Below are positions 56,036 through 64,000 of a stretch of DNA of 64,000 nucleotides, piece by piece (position 1 is the stretch's first letter; each line of letters starts with the position of its first letter). The stretch is from assembly GCF_900111075.1 (NCBI RefSeq), contig NZ_FOFZ01000015.1, positions 1 through 64,000 of the forward strand. The letters are read 5' to 3'. The position numbers and the translations under genes are program-made. The stretch is from Flavobacterium frigoris (GTDB lineage Bacteria; Bacteroidota; Bacteroidia; Flavobacteriales; Flavobacteriaceae). The notes beneath the pieces are model-generated. The model was given only the letters and a program-made list of their open reading frames with translations, did no database searches and was not told the DNA's origin.

Positions 56036-58192
56036 TTAAGCGTTTCCTTTTGCTTTTTTGATTACTGCTTCTGAAATATTAGAAGGCGTTTCCGCGTAAT
56101 GTGAAAATTCCATAGTAGATGTTGCTCTACCAGATGACAGTGTTCTTAATGTTGTAACATAACCAAACATCTCTGATAATGGCACATCAGCCTTAATAGT
56201 TTTAGCACCAGCTCTATCACCCATATCATTAACCTGACCTCTACGACGGTTGATATCACCTACGATATCTCCCATGTTTTCTTCTGGCGTAATAACTTCC
56301 ATTTTCATGATTGGTTCAAGAATAACAGCACCTGCAGCCTTAGCAACTTCTCTATACCCCATTCTTGCTGCTAACTCAAAAGAGAGTGCATCAGAATCGA
56401 CAGGGTGAAAAGATCCATCAGTTAAAGTTACTTTTAAACTATCCACTTGATAACCAGCCAAAGGACCCGTTTTCATAGCTTCTCTAAAACCTTTTTCTAC
56501 AGAAGGAATATATTCCTTAGGTACGTTACCACCTTTTACAGCGTTAACAAACTGTAAACCAACAGGTACTTTACCGTCAACTTCATCAGCCGGCTCAAGC
56601 TTAAATACGATATCACCGAATTTACCACGACCTCCTGATTGTTTTTTGTATGTTTCTCTATGAATTGCAGTTTTTGTAAAAGCTTCCTTGTATTCAACTT
56701 GAGGCTCACCTTGATTTACTTCAACTTTGAATTCACGACGCATTCTATCTACTAAGATATCTAAGTGAAGCTCACCCATACCAGAAATAATAGTTTGCCC
56801 TGAAGCCTCATCTGTTCTAACTGTAAACGTAGGATCTTCTTCAGCTAATTTAGCCAAAGCCATACCCATTTTATCTACGTCAGCCTTAGTTTTAGGCTCA
56901 ATTGCGATACCAATTACTGGCGCAGGGAATTTCATTGACTCAAGAATAATTGGGTGTTTCTCATCACACAATGTATCTCCAGTTTTGATATCCTTAAACC
57001 CTACTGCTGCTCCAATATCACCTGCTTCGATATAATCGATTGGGTTTTGCTTGTTAGCATGCATTTGGTATATTCTTGAGATTCTTTCTTTATTTCCTGA
57101 ACGAGTGTTCAAAACATAAGAACCTGCATCTAAACGTCCTGAATAAGCACGGAAGAAAGCCAAACGTCCTACGAAAGGATCTGTAGCAATCTTAAAAGCT
57201 AAAGCAGCGAATGGCTCTTTAACATCTGGCTTACGCAAAATTTTAGTTTGATCTTCTTCTAATAATTCAGCATCATCAGGATGAATCCCTTCGATACCAT
57301 CTTTATCCATTGGAGAAGGTAAGTATTTACAAACCGCATCCAACATAAATTGAACACCTTTGTTTTTAAAAGAAGAACCAGCAATCATCGGAATGATAGC
57401 CATGTCCATAACAGCTGCTCTTAATGCAATGTTGATTTCTTCCTCTGTAATAGAGTTTTCATCTTCCATGAATTTTTCAAGCAAAGTCTCATCATAATCA
57501 GCTACTGCTTCAATAAGAATCGATCTGTATTCTTTAACCTCTTCAAGCATATCTTCAGGAATAGGCACAATATCATAAGTTGCCCCTAAACCTTCCTCAT
57601 GCCATACAATAGCTTGGTTCTTTACCAAATCCACAACACCTCTGAAATCATTTTCTTCACCAATTGGTAAAGTGATTGCAACTGCGTTTGATTTCAACAT
57701 ATCTCTTACTTGTTGACATACCATCAAAAAGTTAGATCCTTGTCTATCCATTTTGTTTACAAAACCGATACGAGGAACTCTATATTGATCCGCAAGTCTC
57801 CAGTTAGTTTCTGATTGAGGCTCAACACCATCAACAGCACTAAACAAGAACACCAAACCATCCAATACACGCAATGAACGATTCACCTCTACAGTAAAAT
57901 CAACGTGTCCCGGAGTATCAATAATATTAAAGTGATAAGGCAAAGTTTCCGGTAAAGGCTTTCCTTGTGTAGTTGGAAAATTCCACTCACAAGTTGTAGC
58001 AGCAGAAGTAATTGTAATACCTCTTTCTTGCTCTTGAGCCATCCAGTCCATTGTTGCAGCACCATCGTGCACCTCACCAATTTTGTGTGATTTACCAGTA
58101 TAAAAAAGAATACGCTCTGTTGTTGTTGTTTTACCAGCATCAATGTGAGCAGCAATCCCTATATTTCTTGTATATTTTAAGTCTCTAGCCAT
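56036..58192 (-). CDS. fusA: Elongation factor G
   Basis: 718 aa. The G domain motifs are [20 protein letters not shown] (G1), DTPGHVDF (G3) and NKMD (G4); domains II-V follow, with [20 protein letters not shown] in domain IV/V. It drives translocation with GTP. The sequence is unbroken and full length. It is 10 bp after rpsG; tuf is not adjacent. Confidence 0.98.
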   Translation of the reverse strand: MARDLKYTRNIGIAAHIDAGKTTTTERILFYTGKSHKIGEVHDGAATMDWMAQEQERGITITSAATTCEWNFPTTQGKPLPETLPYHFNIIDTPGHVDFTVEVNRSLRVLDGLVFLFSAVDGVEPQSETNWRLADQYRVPRIGFVNKMDRQGSNFLMVCQQVRDMLKSNAVAITLPIGEENDFRGVVDLVKNQAIVWHEEGLGATYDIVPIPEDMLEEVKEYRSILIEAVADYDETLLEKFMEDENSITEEEINIALRAAVMDMAIIPMIAGSSFKNKGVQFMLDAVCKYLPSPMDKDGIEGIHPDDAELLEEDQTKILRKPDVKEPFAALAFKIATDPFVGRLAFFRAYSGRLDAGSYVLNTRSGNKERISRIYQMHANKQNPIDYIEAGDIGAAVGFKDIKTGDTLCDEKHPIILESMKFPAPVIGIAIEPKTKADVDKMGMALAKLAEEDPTFTVRTDEASGQTIISGMGELHLDILVDRMRREFKVEVNQGEPQVEYKEAFTKTAIHRETYKKQSGGRGKFGDIVFKLEPADEVDGKVPVGLQFVNAVKGGNVPKEYIPSVEKGFREAMKTGPLAGYQVDSLKVTLTDGSFHPVDSDALSFELAARMGYREVAKAAGAVILEPIMKMEVITPEENMGDIVGDINRRRGQVNDMGDRAGAKTIKADVPLSEMFGYVTTLRTLSSGRATSTMEFSHYAETPSNISEAVIKKAKGNA

Positions 58193-58202
58193 TTCTTATG
58201 AA

Positions 58203-58679
58203 TTAAAATCTAAAGTGAGAGAATGCTTTGTTAGCTTCTGCCATTTTGTGAGTATCCATTCTTTTCTTAACAGCAGCTCCTTCTTCTTTAGCCGCAGCTA
58301 AACATTCTGAAGCTAACCTTTGAGCCATAGACTTTTCATTTCTTCTTCTTGCATAAAGTATTAACCACTTCATTGCCATAGAAATTTTTCTGTCTGGTCT
58401 AATTTGCATTGGAATTTGAAATGTAGCTCCACCTACTCTACGACTACGTACTTCTACGTGAGGCATAACGTTTGCTAAAGCATCTTTCCAAATGTCTAAT
58501 GATGGTTTTTCTGCATCTTGCTTTTTTGATTCTATAATGTCAATTGCATCATAAAATACTTTAAAAGCTGTTGATTTCTTACCGTCCCACATTAAGTTGT
58601 TCACAAAACGCGTTACCAATTGGTCGTTAAACCTCGGATCTGGTAAAAGTGGTCTTTTCTTTGCCGCTCTTTTTCTCAT
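58203..58679 (-). CDS. rpsG: 30S ribosomal protein S7
   Basis: 158 aa. DPRFNDQLVTRFVNNLMWDG and the MPHVEVRSRRVGGATFQIPM signature are present. It nucleates the 30S head. In E. coli S7 represses its own synthesis at the rpsL-rpsG gap. Here that gap is 73 bp and has a small hairpin CACGA-AAAA-TCGCG (58715-58728, one G-U pair), a weak candidate for the same role. Confidence 0.98.
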   Translation of the reverse strand: MRKRAAKKRPLLPDPRFNDQLVTRFVNNLMWDGKKSTAFKVFYDAIDIIESKKQDAEKPSLDIWKDALANVMPHVEVRSRRVGGATFQIPMQIRPDRKISMAMKWLILYARRRNEKSMAQRLASECLAAAKEEGAAVKKRMDTHKMAEANKAFSHFRF

Positions 58680-58752
58680 GTCTTTTTTTTAATAAAATAC
58701 TACGCCTCTACCATCACGAAAAATCGCGTTGCTACAAGAATAACGTTTTAAA

Positions 58753-59136
58753 TTACTTTTTTGCTTCTTTTGGGCGTTTTGCTCCGTACTTAGATCTCCT
58801 TTGTGTTCTTCCTGCTACTCCTGACGTATCAAGTGCACCACGAACGATGTGATATCTAACTCCTGGTAAATCTTTTACCCTTCCACCCCTAACTAATACT
58901 ATCGAGTGCTCTTGTAAATTGTGTCCTTCACCAGGGATGTATGCATTTACTTCATTACCATTTGTCAAACGTACACGCGCTACTTTACGCATTGCAGAGT
59001 TTGGTTTTTTTGGTGTTGTAGTGTAAACACGCGTACAAACCCCTCTTCTTTGAGGACAAGAATCTAAAGCAACCGATTTACTCTTCTTAGTTATCTGAGT
59101 TCTTCCTGTTCTTACTAATTGTTGAATTGTTGGCAT
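58753..59136 (-). CDS. rpsL: 30S ribosomal protein S12
   Basis: 127 aa. I start at the ATG at 59136 ([20 protein letters not shown]), the universal S12 beginning; an ATG 28 codons earlier would extend upstream of the promoter. [19 protein letters not shown] and [17 protein letters not shown] are wild-type-like at the lysines linked to streptomycin resistance. It is the first gene of the superoperon. Confidence 0.97.
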
Positions 59137-59190
59137 AATTAATACTAAAAATTTATTATGTATATTTAATTCCCGCTTTTTACGGGGTTG

Positions 59191-59221
59191 CAAATGTATG
59201 AAATATTTTTCACTCCACAAA
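59191..59221 (-). promoter_or_regulatory. Promoter of the ribosomal superoperon
   Basis: On the minus strand TTTG (59218-59221), 19 nt, TACATTTG (59191-59198, fits TAnnTTTG). The spacing is ideal. The -7 box is 54 bp before the rpsL ATG, and a CCCG/CGGG stem can form at the start of the leader. Confidence 0.85.
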
Positions 59222-59349
59222 TCTTAATTCACTAATTTTTATTTTCAGTAAACATTTGCTATTTAACGGAATAAAGAATCCACTTAATCCGTTAACCCGA
59301 AGAAACAACATCGCCCCTTGATGACTATTTTAGCATCATCAATTAGCTG

Positions 59350-59380
59350 TTTGATTTTTATTACAAACATTCGATATTTG
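59350..59380 (+). promoter_or_regulatory. Promoter candidate of the Omp85-like gene
   Basis: TTTG (59350-59353), 19 nt, GATATTTG (59373-59380), one mismatch from TAnnTTTG. It ends 28 bp before the TTG start codon at 59409. Confidence 0.6.
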
Positions 59381-59408
59381 CAGTACTTTTATAAAAACTT
59401 AATTCTAA

Positions 59409-61118
59409 TTGAAATATTTCTTACTACATATCTTACTGCTTATCTTTAGCTTAAATTGCAATTCCCAAAATTTCGAATTACAATTAACAGGCAACACTAT
59501 GCGCGAGACCCAAATATTAGATTCTTTAAAATATACAATAAAACACCCAAACATACAATCTGTAGCCTCGGAAATAGAAACAACCTCTACTAAATTATCA
59601 GCACTAGGATATCTTCGAAATCAAATAATTAAACAGTATAAATTAAACGACTCGATCTATTTAGCAAAATTCCATTTAGGAATAAGAATCAAATCTATAC
59701 ACTTATATACAGGAAAAGAAAAAATCGTCGCCGAATTGCTCTCCTTAAAAACAATCAACGACAGCATTATCGTAACATATTCAGAAATAGCAGGTTTTTT
59801 AAAAAAAAACATTAACATTTTAGAAGAAAAAGGATATTCACTAGCCAAACTAAAACTAACAAATATGCAGCAAAAAGGAAATCTCCTTTTCGCAGAACTA
59901 CAACTCGTATCAGAAACCAAGAGAAAATTAAATGAAATTGTAATACAATATGCGAAAAATGAACAAAACAACAATTTTCCGAAAGGACATTTAATACAAC
60001 TCAATCGGAAATATAAAAATAAAACTTTCAACCAAGAAACAATAAGCAAAATACACAATGACTTTGCAAAATTTGGTTTTGTAAATCAAACAAAATACCC
60101 AGAAATACTATTTACAAAAGACACTACAAAAATCTTTGTCTATTTAGAAAAAAGAAAGTCAAATACTTTTGACGGCTTCATTGGATTCAACAATAATGAT
60201 AATAAAAAAATAACATTCAACGGCTACCTCGACCTAGCTTTAGAAAACACCCTAAAAATTGGCGAACAGTTTTCACTTTATTGGAAAAGCGATGGGAACA
60301 AACAAACAACATTTAACGCTTCAGTAGAATTGCCCTACTTATTTAAAAGTCCTATTGGACTAAAAGCACAATTAAACATTTTCAAACAAGATACTACTTT
60401 TCAAAACACCAAGACCGAAATCAACATAAGCTATTTTGTAAATTATACAACACGGCTCTATTTGGGGTACCAAACAACAACTTCAAGCGACATACAAAAT
60501 ATTAACAACACCATCATAAAAGATTACAAGAGTGCATTTGCAACCAGCAATTTGGAATATTCAAAATACGACTATGAAAACCCATTGTTTTTAAAAAAAT
60601 CAACTCTTCTTCTTAAAATGGGTATAGGAAAAAGAGAAACAACCAATCAGACAGAAATCACAGACCAATCAAACCAATTTTTTGCAGAACTACAAGCAAT
60701 GCATAACTTTTATATAAACAACAACAATAGCATTAACATAAAAACACAAAATTATTATTTAAATAGCTCCACCTATATTAACAATGAATTGTACCGCTTT
60801 GGAGGAATAAATACTATTAGAGGATTTGCAGAAAACAGCTTAGCAGCAAATTTCATGAATTCTATCCTTACAGAGTACCGCTATATGCTCTCCCCTACAC
60901 TTTATGCTCATACAATACTAGATTACTGCAGGTTACAAAGCCTTATCGAAGATAATAAGTTCAATAAAAACACAAATCTAGTTGGTATCGGAATTGGAAT
61001 TGGCCTTAAAACCACTACTGGCTTACTAAAAATAGCAATGGTAAATGGTAGTTCAGAAATCAAAAAAACACAGTTTTCCAACACAATCATCCATATAAGT
61101 TATAATGTTAAATTTTAA
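59409..61118 (+). CDS. Omp85-like outer membrane protein (TTG start)
   Basis: 569 aa. The TTG start is supported by a stop codon directly upstream and by the signal peptide it creates (MKYFLLHILLLIFSLNCNSQ); the next ATG would remove the signal. Residues about 30-230 look like POTRA-type alternation, though only weakly. From about 245 amphipathic beta strands continue to the end, which closes in SYNVKF with a terminal Phe. GGINTIRGFAENSLAA matches the VRGF/Y loop of Omp85 and TpsB barrels. It is shorter than BamA. A role in protein or lipid insertion, or secretion of a partner, is possible; no partner gene is adjacent. Confidence 0.75.
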   Translation: MKYFLLHILLLIFSLNCNSQNFELQLTGNTMRETQILDSLKYTIKHPNIQSVASEIETTSTKLSALGYLRNQIIKQYKLNDSIYLAKFHLGIRIKSIHLYTGKEKIVAELLSLKTINDSIIVTYSEIAGFLKKNINILEEKGYSLAKLKLTNMQQKGNLLFAELQLVSETKRKLNEIVIQYAKNEQNNNFPKGHLIQLNRKYKNKTFNQETISKIHNDFAKFGFVNQTKYPEILFTKDTTKIFVYLEKRKSNTFDGFIGFNNNDNKKITFNGYLDLALENTLKIGEQFSLYWKSDGNKQTTFNASVELPYLFKSPIGLKAQLNIFKQDTTFQNTKTEINISYFVNYTTRLYLGYQTTTSSDIQNINNTIIKDYKSAFATSNLEYSKYDYENPLFLKKSTLLLKMGIGKRETTNQTEITDQSNQFFAELQAMHNFYINNNNSINIKTQNYYLNSSTYINNELYRFGGINTIRGFAENSLAANFMNSILTEYRYMLSPTLYAHTILDYCRLQSLIEDNKFNKNTNLVGIGIGIGLKTTTGLLKIAMVNGSSEIKKTQFSNTIIHISYNVKF

Positions 61119-61201
61119 AATTCATAAAAAAAGGCTTTATTTTATTAGGAATGTTAACAAATTATTATGATTTTTGTGGAACTAATTCAAAATATTAAAA
61201 A

Positions 61202-64000
61202 ATGAAACTAAAGTTCAATGGAATCTTAGTACTACTTGTAGTACTGATGGCGCAACTAACTTTTGCGCAAGAGAGAGCTGTGACAGGAGTTGTTTCTGAC
61301 AATACAGGAATGCCTATACCAGGCGTAAGTGTATTAGTTAAAGGAACTAAATCTGGAACACAAACTGATTTTGATGGGAGGTACACCATCAAAGCATCGC
61401 CAAGTCAAGTACTACTTTTTAGCTACATTGGGATGAAATCTCAATCACTAGCAGCTACTTCATCACAAATCAATGTTAAAATGGTGGGTACTGCAGTAGA
61501 ACTTGAAGGAGTTGTAGTAACCGCTTTGGGTGTTACTAGAGAAAAGAAATCACTTGGATATTCTTCACAGAAACTTTCTGCCGAAGAAGTAAACACAACT
61601 CCCACATCAAACTTTCTAAACAATTTGACTGGTAAAGTTGCTGGTCTTGAAGTTAGAAGCAACTCAAATTTTGGTGGCTCTACAAACATTGTTTTAAGAG
61701 GAACAAAAAGTATAACTGGTAACAACCAAGCGTTGATTGTTATTGATGGAGTACCAGTAAATAATGCGAATTTAAATACATCAGATGCTCAATCAGGTAG
61801 AGATGGATTTGATTTTGGTAACTCAGCATCCGATATTGACCCAAATAATATTGAATCGATAAATGTTCTGAAGGGCGCAGCAGCGTCGGCATTATATGGT
61901 AGTGCAGCATCTAACGGTGCTATTATGATTACTACAAAAAAAGGGAAGAAAAACGCAGGATTGGGCGTGTCATTTAGCTCAACAGCTTCTGTAGGGACAT
62001 TTGACAAATCTACATTTGTTAAATATCAAAAACAATATGGGGGAGGAGGTTATACAGGTAATGATGACTTAATTGTAACAGACGTTAACGGAGATGGTAC
62101 AGATGATTTATTGGTACCAACAGGATATGATATATCTTATGGTAATGCTTTCGATCCAACTCTTCAAGTTTACAATTGGAATGCATTTGCTCCTGGTAAT
62201 GCAAATTTCGGAAAATCAACACCTTGGGTTGCCGCACAGAATGACCCAACAACTTTTTTCGAGAAATCGTTTAGTACGGTTAACAGCTTAAACTTAAGCG
62301 GTGGTGATGAAACCAGCACGTTTAACCTTAGTATCACGAACAATGAAGATAAAGGAATTTTACCAAATAGTAGTTTAAAGAGAAACATAATTAATGGTAA
62401 TTTTTCTAAGGATTTAAGTGATAAATTAACCGCAAGAGCTTTCTTTACGTTTACTGACCAGAATACAGTAGGAAGAAATAGCTTAGGATACGGAGACAAC
62501 TTTGTTGGTGGTTTTAGACAATGGTGGCAAACTAATGTTGATATTAAAGAGCAAAAACAAGAATATTTCAGAAATCGTGAAAACATTACTTGGAATATGA
62601 ACAATCCAAGTGGAGGTGATTTAACACCTTCCTATTGGAATAACCCATACTGGGACAGATACGAAAACTTTGAAAGTGATGTCAGACGTAGGATTTTAAC
62701 AGGTGTCAACTTAAGTTACGACGTTACAGATAACTTTAATTTATTAGCAAGAGCAACTATCGACAATTCGAATGACAGACAAGAACTTAGAAAAGCTGTA
62801 GGAAGTCATGCTGAAGAATTTGGAGTAAGTCAAAGTAGTGAAAAATCAGGATACTCATTATACACAAGAGCATTCCTTCAACAAACTTACGATTTCATTG
62901 CAACTTACGATTTCAAATTAGGGTCTAAAATTGGCGCGAAATTATTAGGAGGAGCAACTTTAATAAAAACTGGAGCTGATTCATTTAACGGGTCTACTAC
63001 TGGAGGATTAGTAAAACCTAGACTTTATACTTTAGCCAACTCAAATAACTTTGTAGCACCTATTGAGAGCGAAATTTACTCTGAGAAATCAGGAGTGTAC
63101 GCCCAAGCTTCATTTGATTATAATAAAACTTTATATCTAGAAGGATCATATCGCAGAGATCAATCGACTACACTTTATGTAGACAATAACTCATATGACT
63201 ATTATTCTGTAGGATCAAGTTTTATTTTTAGTGAAATATTGAACGCAGACTGGTTATCTTTAGGAAAATTAAGAATTAACTATGCTCAAGTTGGGAACGA
63301 TCCAGCAGCAGGAATATTAGGAGCAAGAATAAATAACGGTCTACTTTCAGGCAACCCTCTATTCCAAAATAGTAGTACCTTCGTAGATTTTAAAAATCTA
63401 AAACCTGAAAAACAAAAAAGTTGGGAAGCTGGTATAGAAGCTTCGGTTTTAAAAAACAGGTTAACTTTAGATCTATCTGTGTACAAATCTAATACAGAAA
63501 ATCAAATATTTAACGTACCTCAATCCCCATCAACAGGTTATAGCTTTTCTCAAGTAAATGCTGGAGAACTTGAAAACAAAGGAATTGAAATAGCTTTATC
63601 TGGTTCTCCAATTAAAACTAAAGATTTTCAGTGGCAAATAGGTGTAAACTGGTCTAAAAACAAAAACACAGTTGTATCTTTAAACCAAGGAAGAACAAAT
63701 CTTCAATTGGCTAGTTGGAATCAAAACGTATCACTTAACGCAACTGTTGGTGAACAATATGGAGCAATAAGAGGCCAAGGAATACTTCGTGACCCGAGTG
63801 GAAGCAAAGTTGTTGATACAGATGGTAATTACGTGATAGAAGAAGATCAAATAATTGGAAATATTCAAGCAGATTGGATTGGTGGTGTATCAAATAGATT
63901 AACATATAAAAACCTTTCTTTCAATTTCCTTATTGACGTCAAACAAGGAGGAAGTGTTTTCTCACTTGATCAAGCTTACGGACAGGATACTGGAGTTGGT
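61202..64000 (+). CDS. SusC/RagA-family TonB-dependent receptor (partial, runs off the window)
   Basis: 933 codons without a stop; the C-terminus lies beyond the window. A signal peptide (MKLKFNGILVLLVVLMAQLT) precedes a carboxypeptidase-regulatory-like domain (VTGVVSDNTGMPIPGVSVLV; DFDGRYTI), then a TonB plug with VVVTALGVTREKKSLGYS, LTGKVAGLEV and ALIVIDGVPVNN, and the start of the 22-strand barrel. Members import oligosaccharides or peptides with a SusD lipoprotein, which should follow. It lies 83 bp after the Omp85-like gene on the same strand. Confidence 0.95.
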   Translation, partial: MKLKFNGILVLLVVLMAQLTFAQERAVTGVVSDNTGMPIPGVSVLVKGTKSGTQTDFDGRYTIKASPSQVLLFSYIGMKSQSLAATSSQINVKMVGTAVELEGVVVTALGVTREKKSLGYSSQKLSAEEVNTTPTSNFLNNLTGKVAGLEVRSNSNFGGSTNIVLRGTKSITGNNQALIVIDGVPVNNANLNTSDAQSGRDGFDFGNSASDIDPNNIESINVLKGAAASALYGSAASNGAIMITTKKGKKNAGLGVSFSSTASVGTFDKSTFVKYQKQYGGGGYTGNDDLIVTDVNGDGTDDLLVPTGYDISYGNAFDPTLQVYNWNAFAPGNANFGKSTPWVAAQNDPTTFFEKSFSTVNSLNLSGGDETSTFNLSITNNEDKGILPNSSLKRNIINGNFSKDLSDKLTARAFFTFTDQNTVGRNSLGYGDNFVGGFRQWWQTNVDIKEQKQEYFRNRENITWNMNNPSGGDLTPSYWNNPYWDRYENFESDVRRRILTGVNLSYDVTDNFNLLARATIDNSNDRQELRKAVGSHAEEFGVSQSSEKSGYSLYTRAFLQQTYDFIATYDFKLGSKIGAKLLGGATLIKTGADSFNGSTTGGLVKPRLYTLANSNNFVAPIESEIYSEKSGVYAQASFDYNKTLYLEGSYRRDQSTTLYVDNNSYDYYSVGSSFIFSEILNADWLSLGKLRINYAQVGNDPAAGILGARINNGLLSGNPLFQNSSTFVDFKNLKPEKQKSWEAGIEASVLKNRLTLDLSVYKSNTENQIFNVPQSPSTGYSFSQVNAGELENKGIEIALSGSPIKTKDFQWQIGVNWSKNKNTVVSLNQGRTNLQLASWNQNVSLNATVGEQYGAIRGQGILRDPSGSKVVDTDGNYVIEEDQIIGNIQADWIGGVSNRLTYKNLSFNFLIDVKQGGSVFSLDQAYGQDTGVG

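Noticed and set aside
58753-59136. Streptomycin-resistance substitutions in S12
   Set aside because: The lysines in TPKKPNS and GGRVKDLPG are as in the susceptible form.
61119-61201. Promoter of the SusC gene
   Set aside because: GATTTTTG near 61170 is one base off TAnnTTTG, but nothing resembles a -33 element at the right spacing.

Overview
The window comes from a low-GC member of the Bacteroidota, most likely Flavobacterium or a close relative. Five things point there: the SusC/RagA-type TonB-dependent receptor, the UpxY-type NusG paralog, the gene order rpsL-rpsG-fusA-rpsJ followed by S10/spc/alpha with no adk, the Bacteroidota promoter signature (TTTG, about 19 nt, TAnnTTTG), and almost no Shine-Dalgarno sequences. 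No rRNA, tRNA or CRISPR array was found.

Region 1 (1-1105) has no convincing gene. It holds an array of seven ~54-bp hairpin repeats and several unrelated palindromes. Region 2 (1106-19703, all minus strand) is a Wzx/Wzy-type surface polysaccharide locus. It contains an SLBB export protein and a Wzz protein, two WxcM/FdtA-type ketoisomerases, a LpxA-like acyltransferase and a DegT aminotransferase (together a dTDP-3-amino-sugar module), a Wzx flippase, an EpsG-like polymerase, six glycosyltransferases, a beta-helix protein, an SDR epimerase/reductase and RmlC. An IS30 transposase remnant lies inside it. Region 3 (19704-25762) is a junction rich in repeats and debris: two arrays of ~63-bp hairpin repeats flank a DUF559 (Vsr-like) nuclease gene, and it also carries GDP-mannose pyrophosphorylase, a truncated cytidylyltransferase pseudogene, a TviB-type UDP-sugar dehydrogenase and the UpxY regulator. 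Region 4 (25763-31917) is a Wza/Wzc capsule module with UDP-glucose dehydrogenase and a TviC-type epimerase, behind a clear promoter.

Region 5 (31941-41719) is housekeeping: recR, a sodium:solute symporter, a CoA-binding protein, MarC, two tandem pentein hydrolases, citrate synthase, enolase and carA. Most of these units end in textbook hairpin terminators. Region 6 (41885-59221, minus) is the complete str-S10-spc-alpha ribosomal protein superoperon with fusA, secY, infA and rpoA. It has two good promoters and several nested hairpins in the few long intercistronic gaps. Region 7 (59350-64000, plus) has an Omp85-like outer membrane protein and a SusC receptor cut off by the window end.

The most interesting signal is the hairpin repeat family. 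One core (CTCCCTTTAGGGTCGGGG and variants) recurs in three arrays and three solitary copies. The flanking arms change between arrays yet remain self-complementary, and copies sit 0-3 bp after stop codons in a constant orientation. Two arrays bracket a small nuclease gene, which suggests a REP/RAYT-like nuclease-repeat partnership. This is inferred from sequence layout only.
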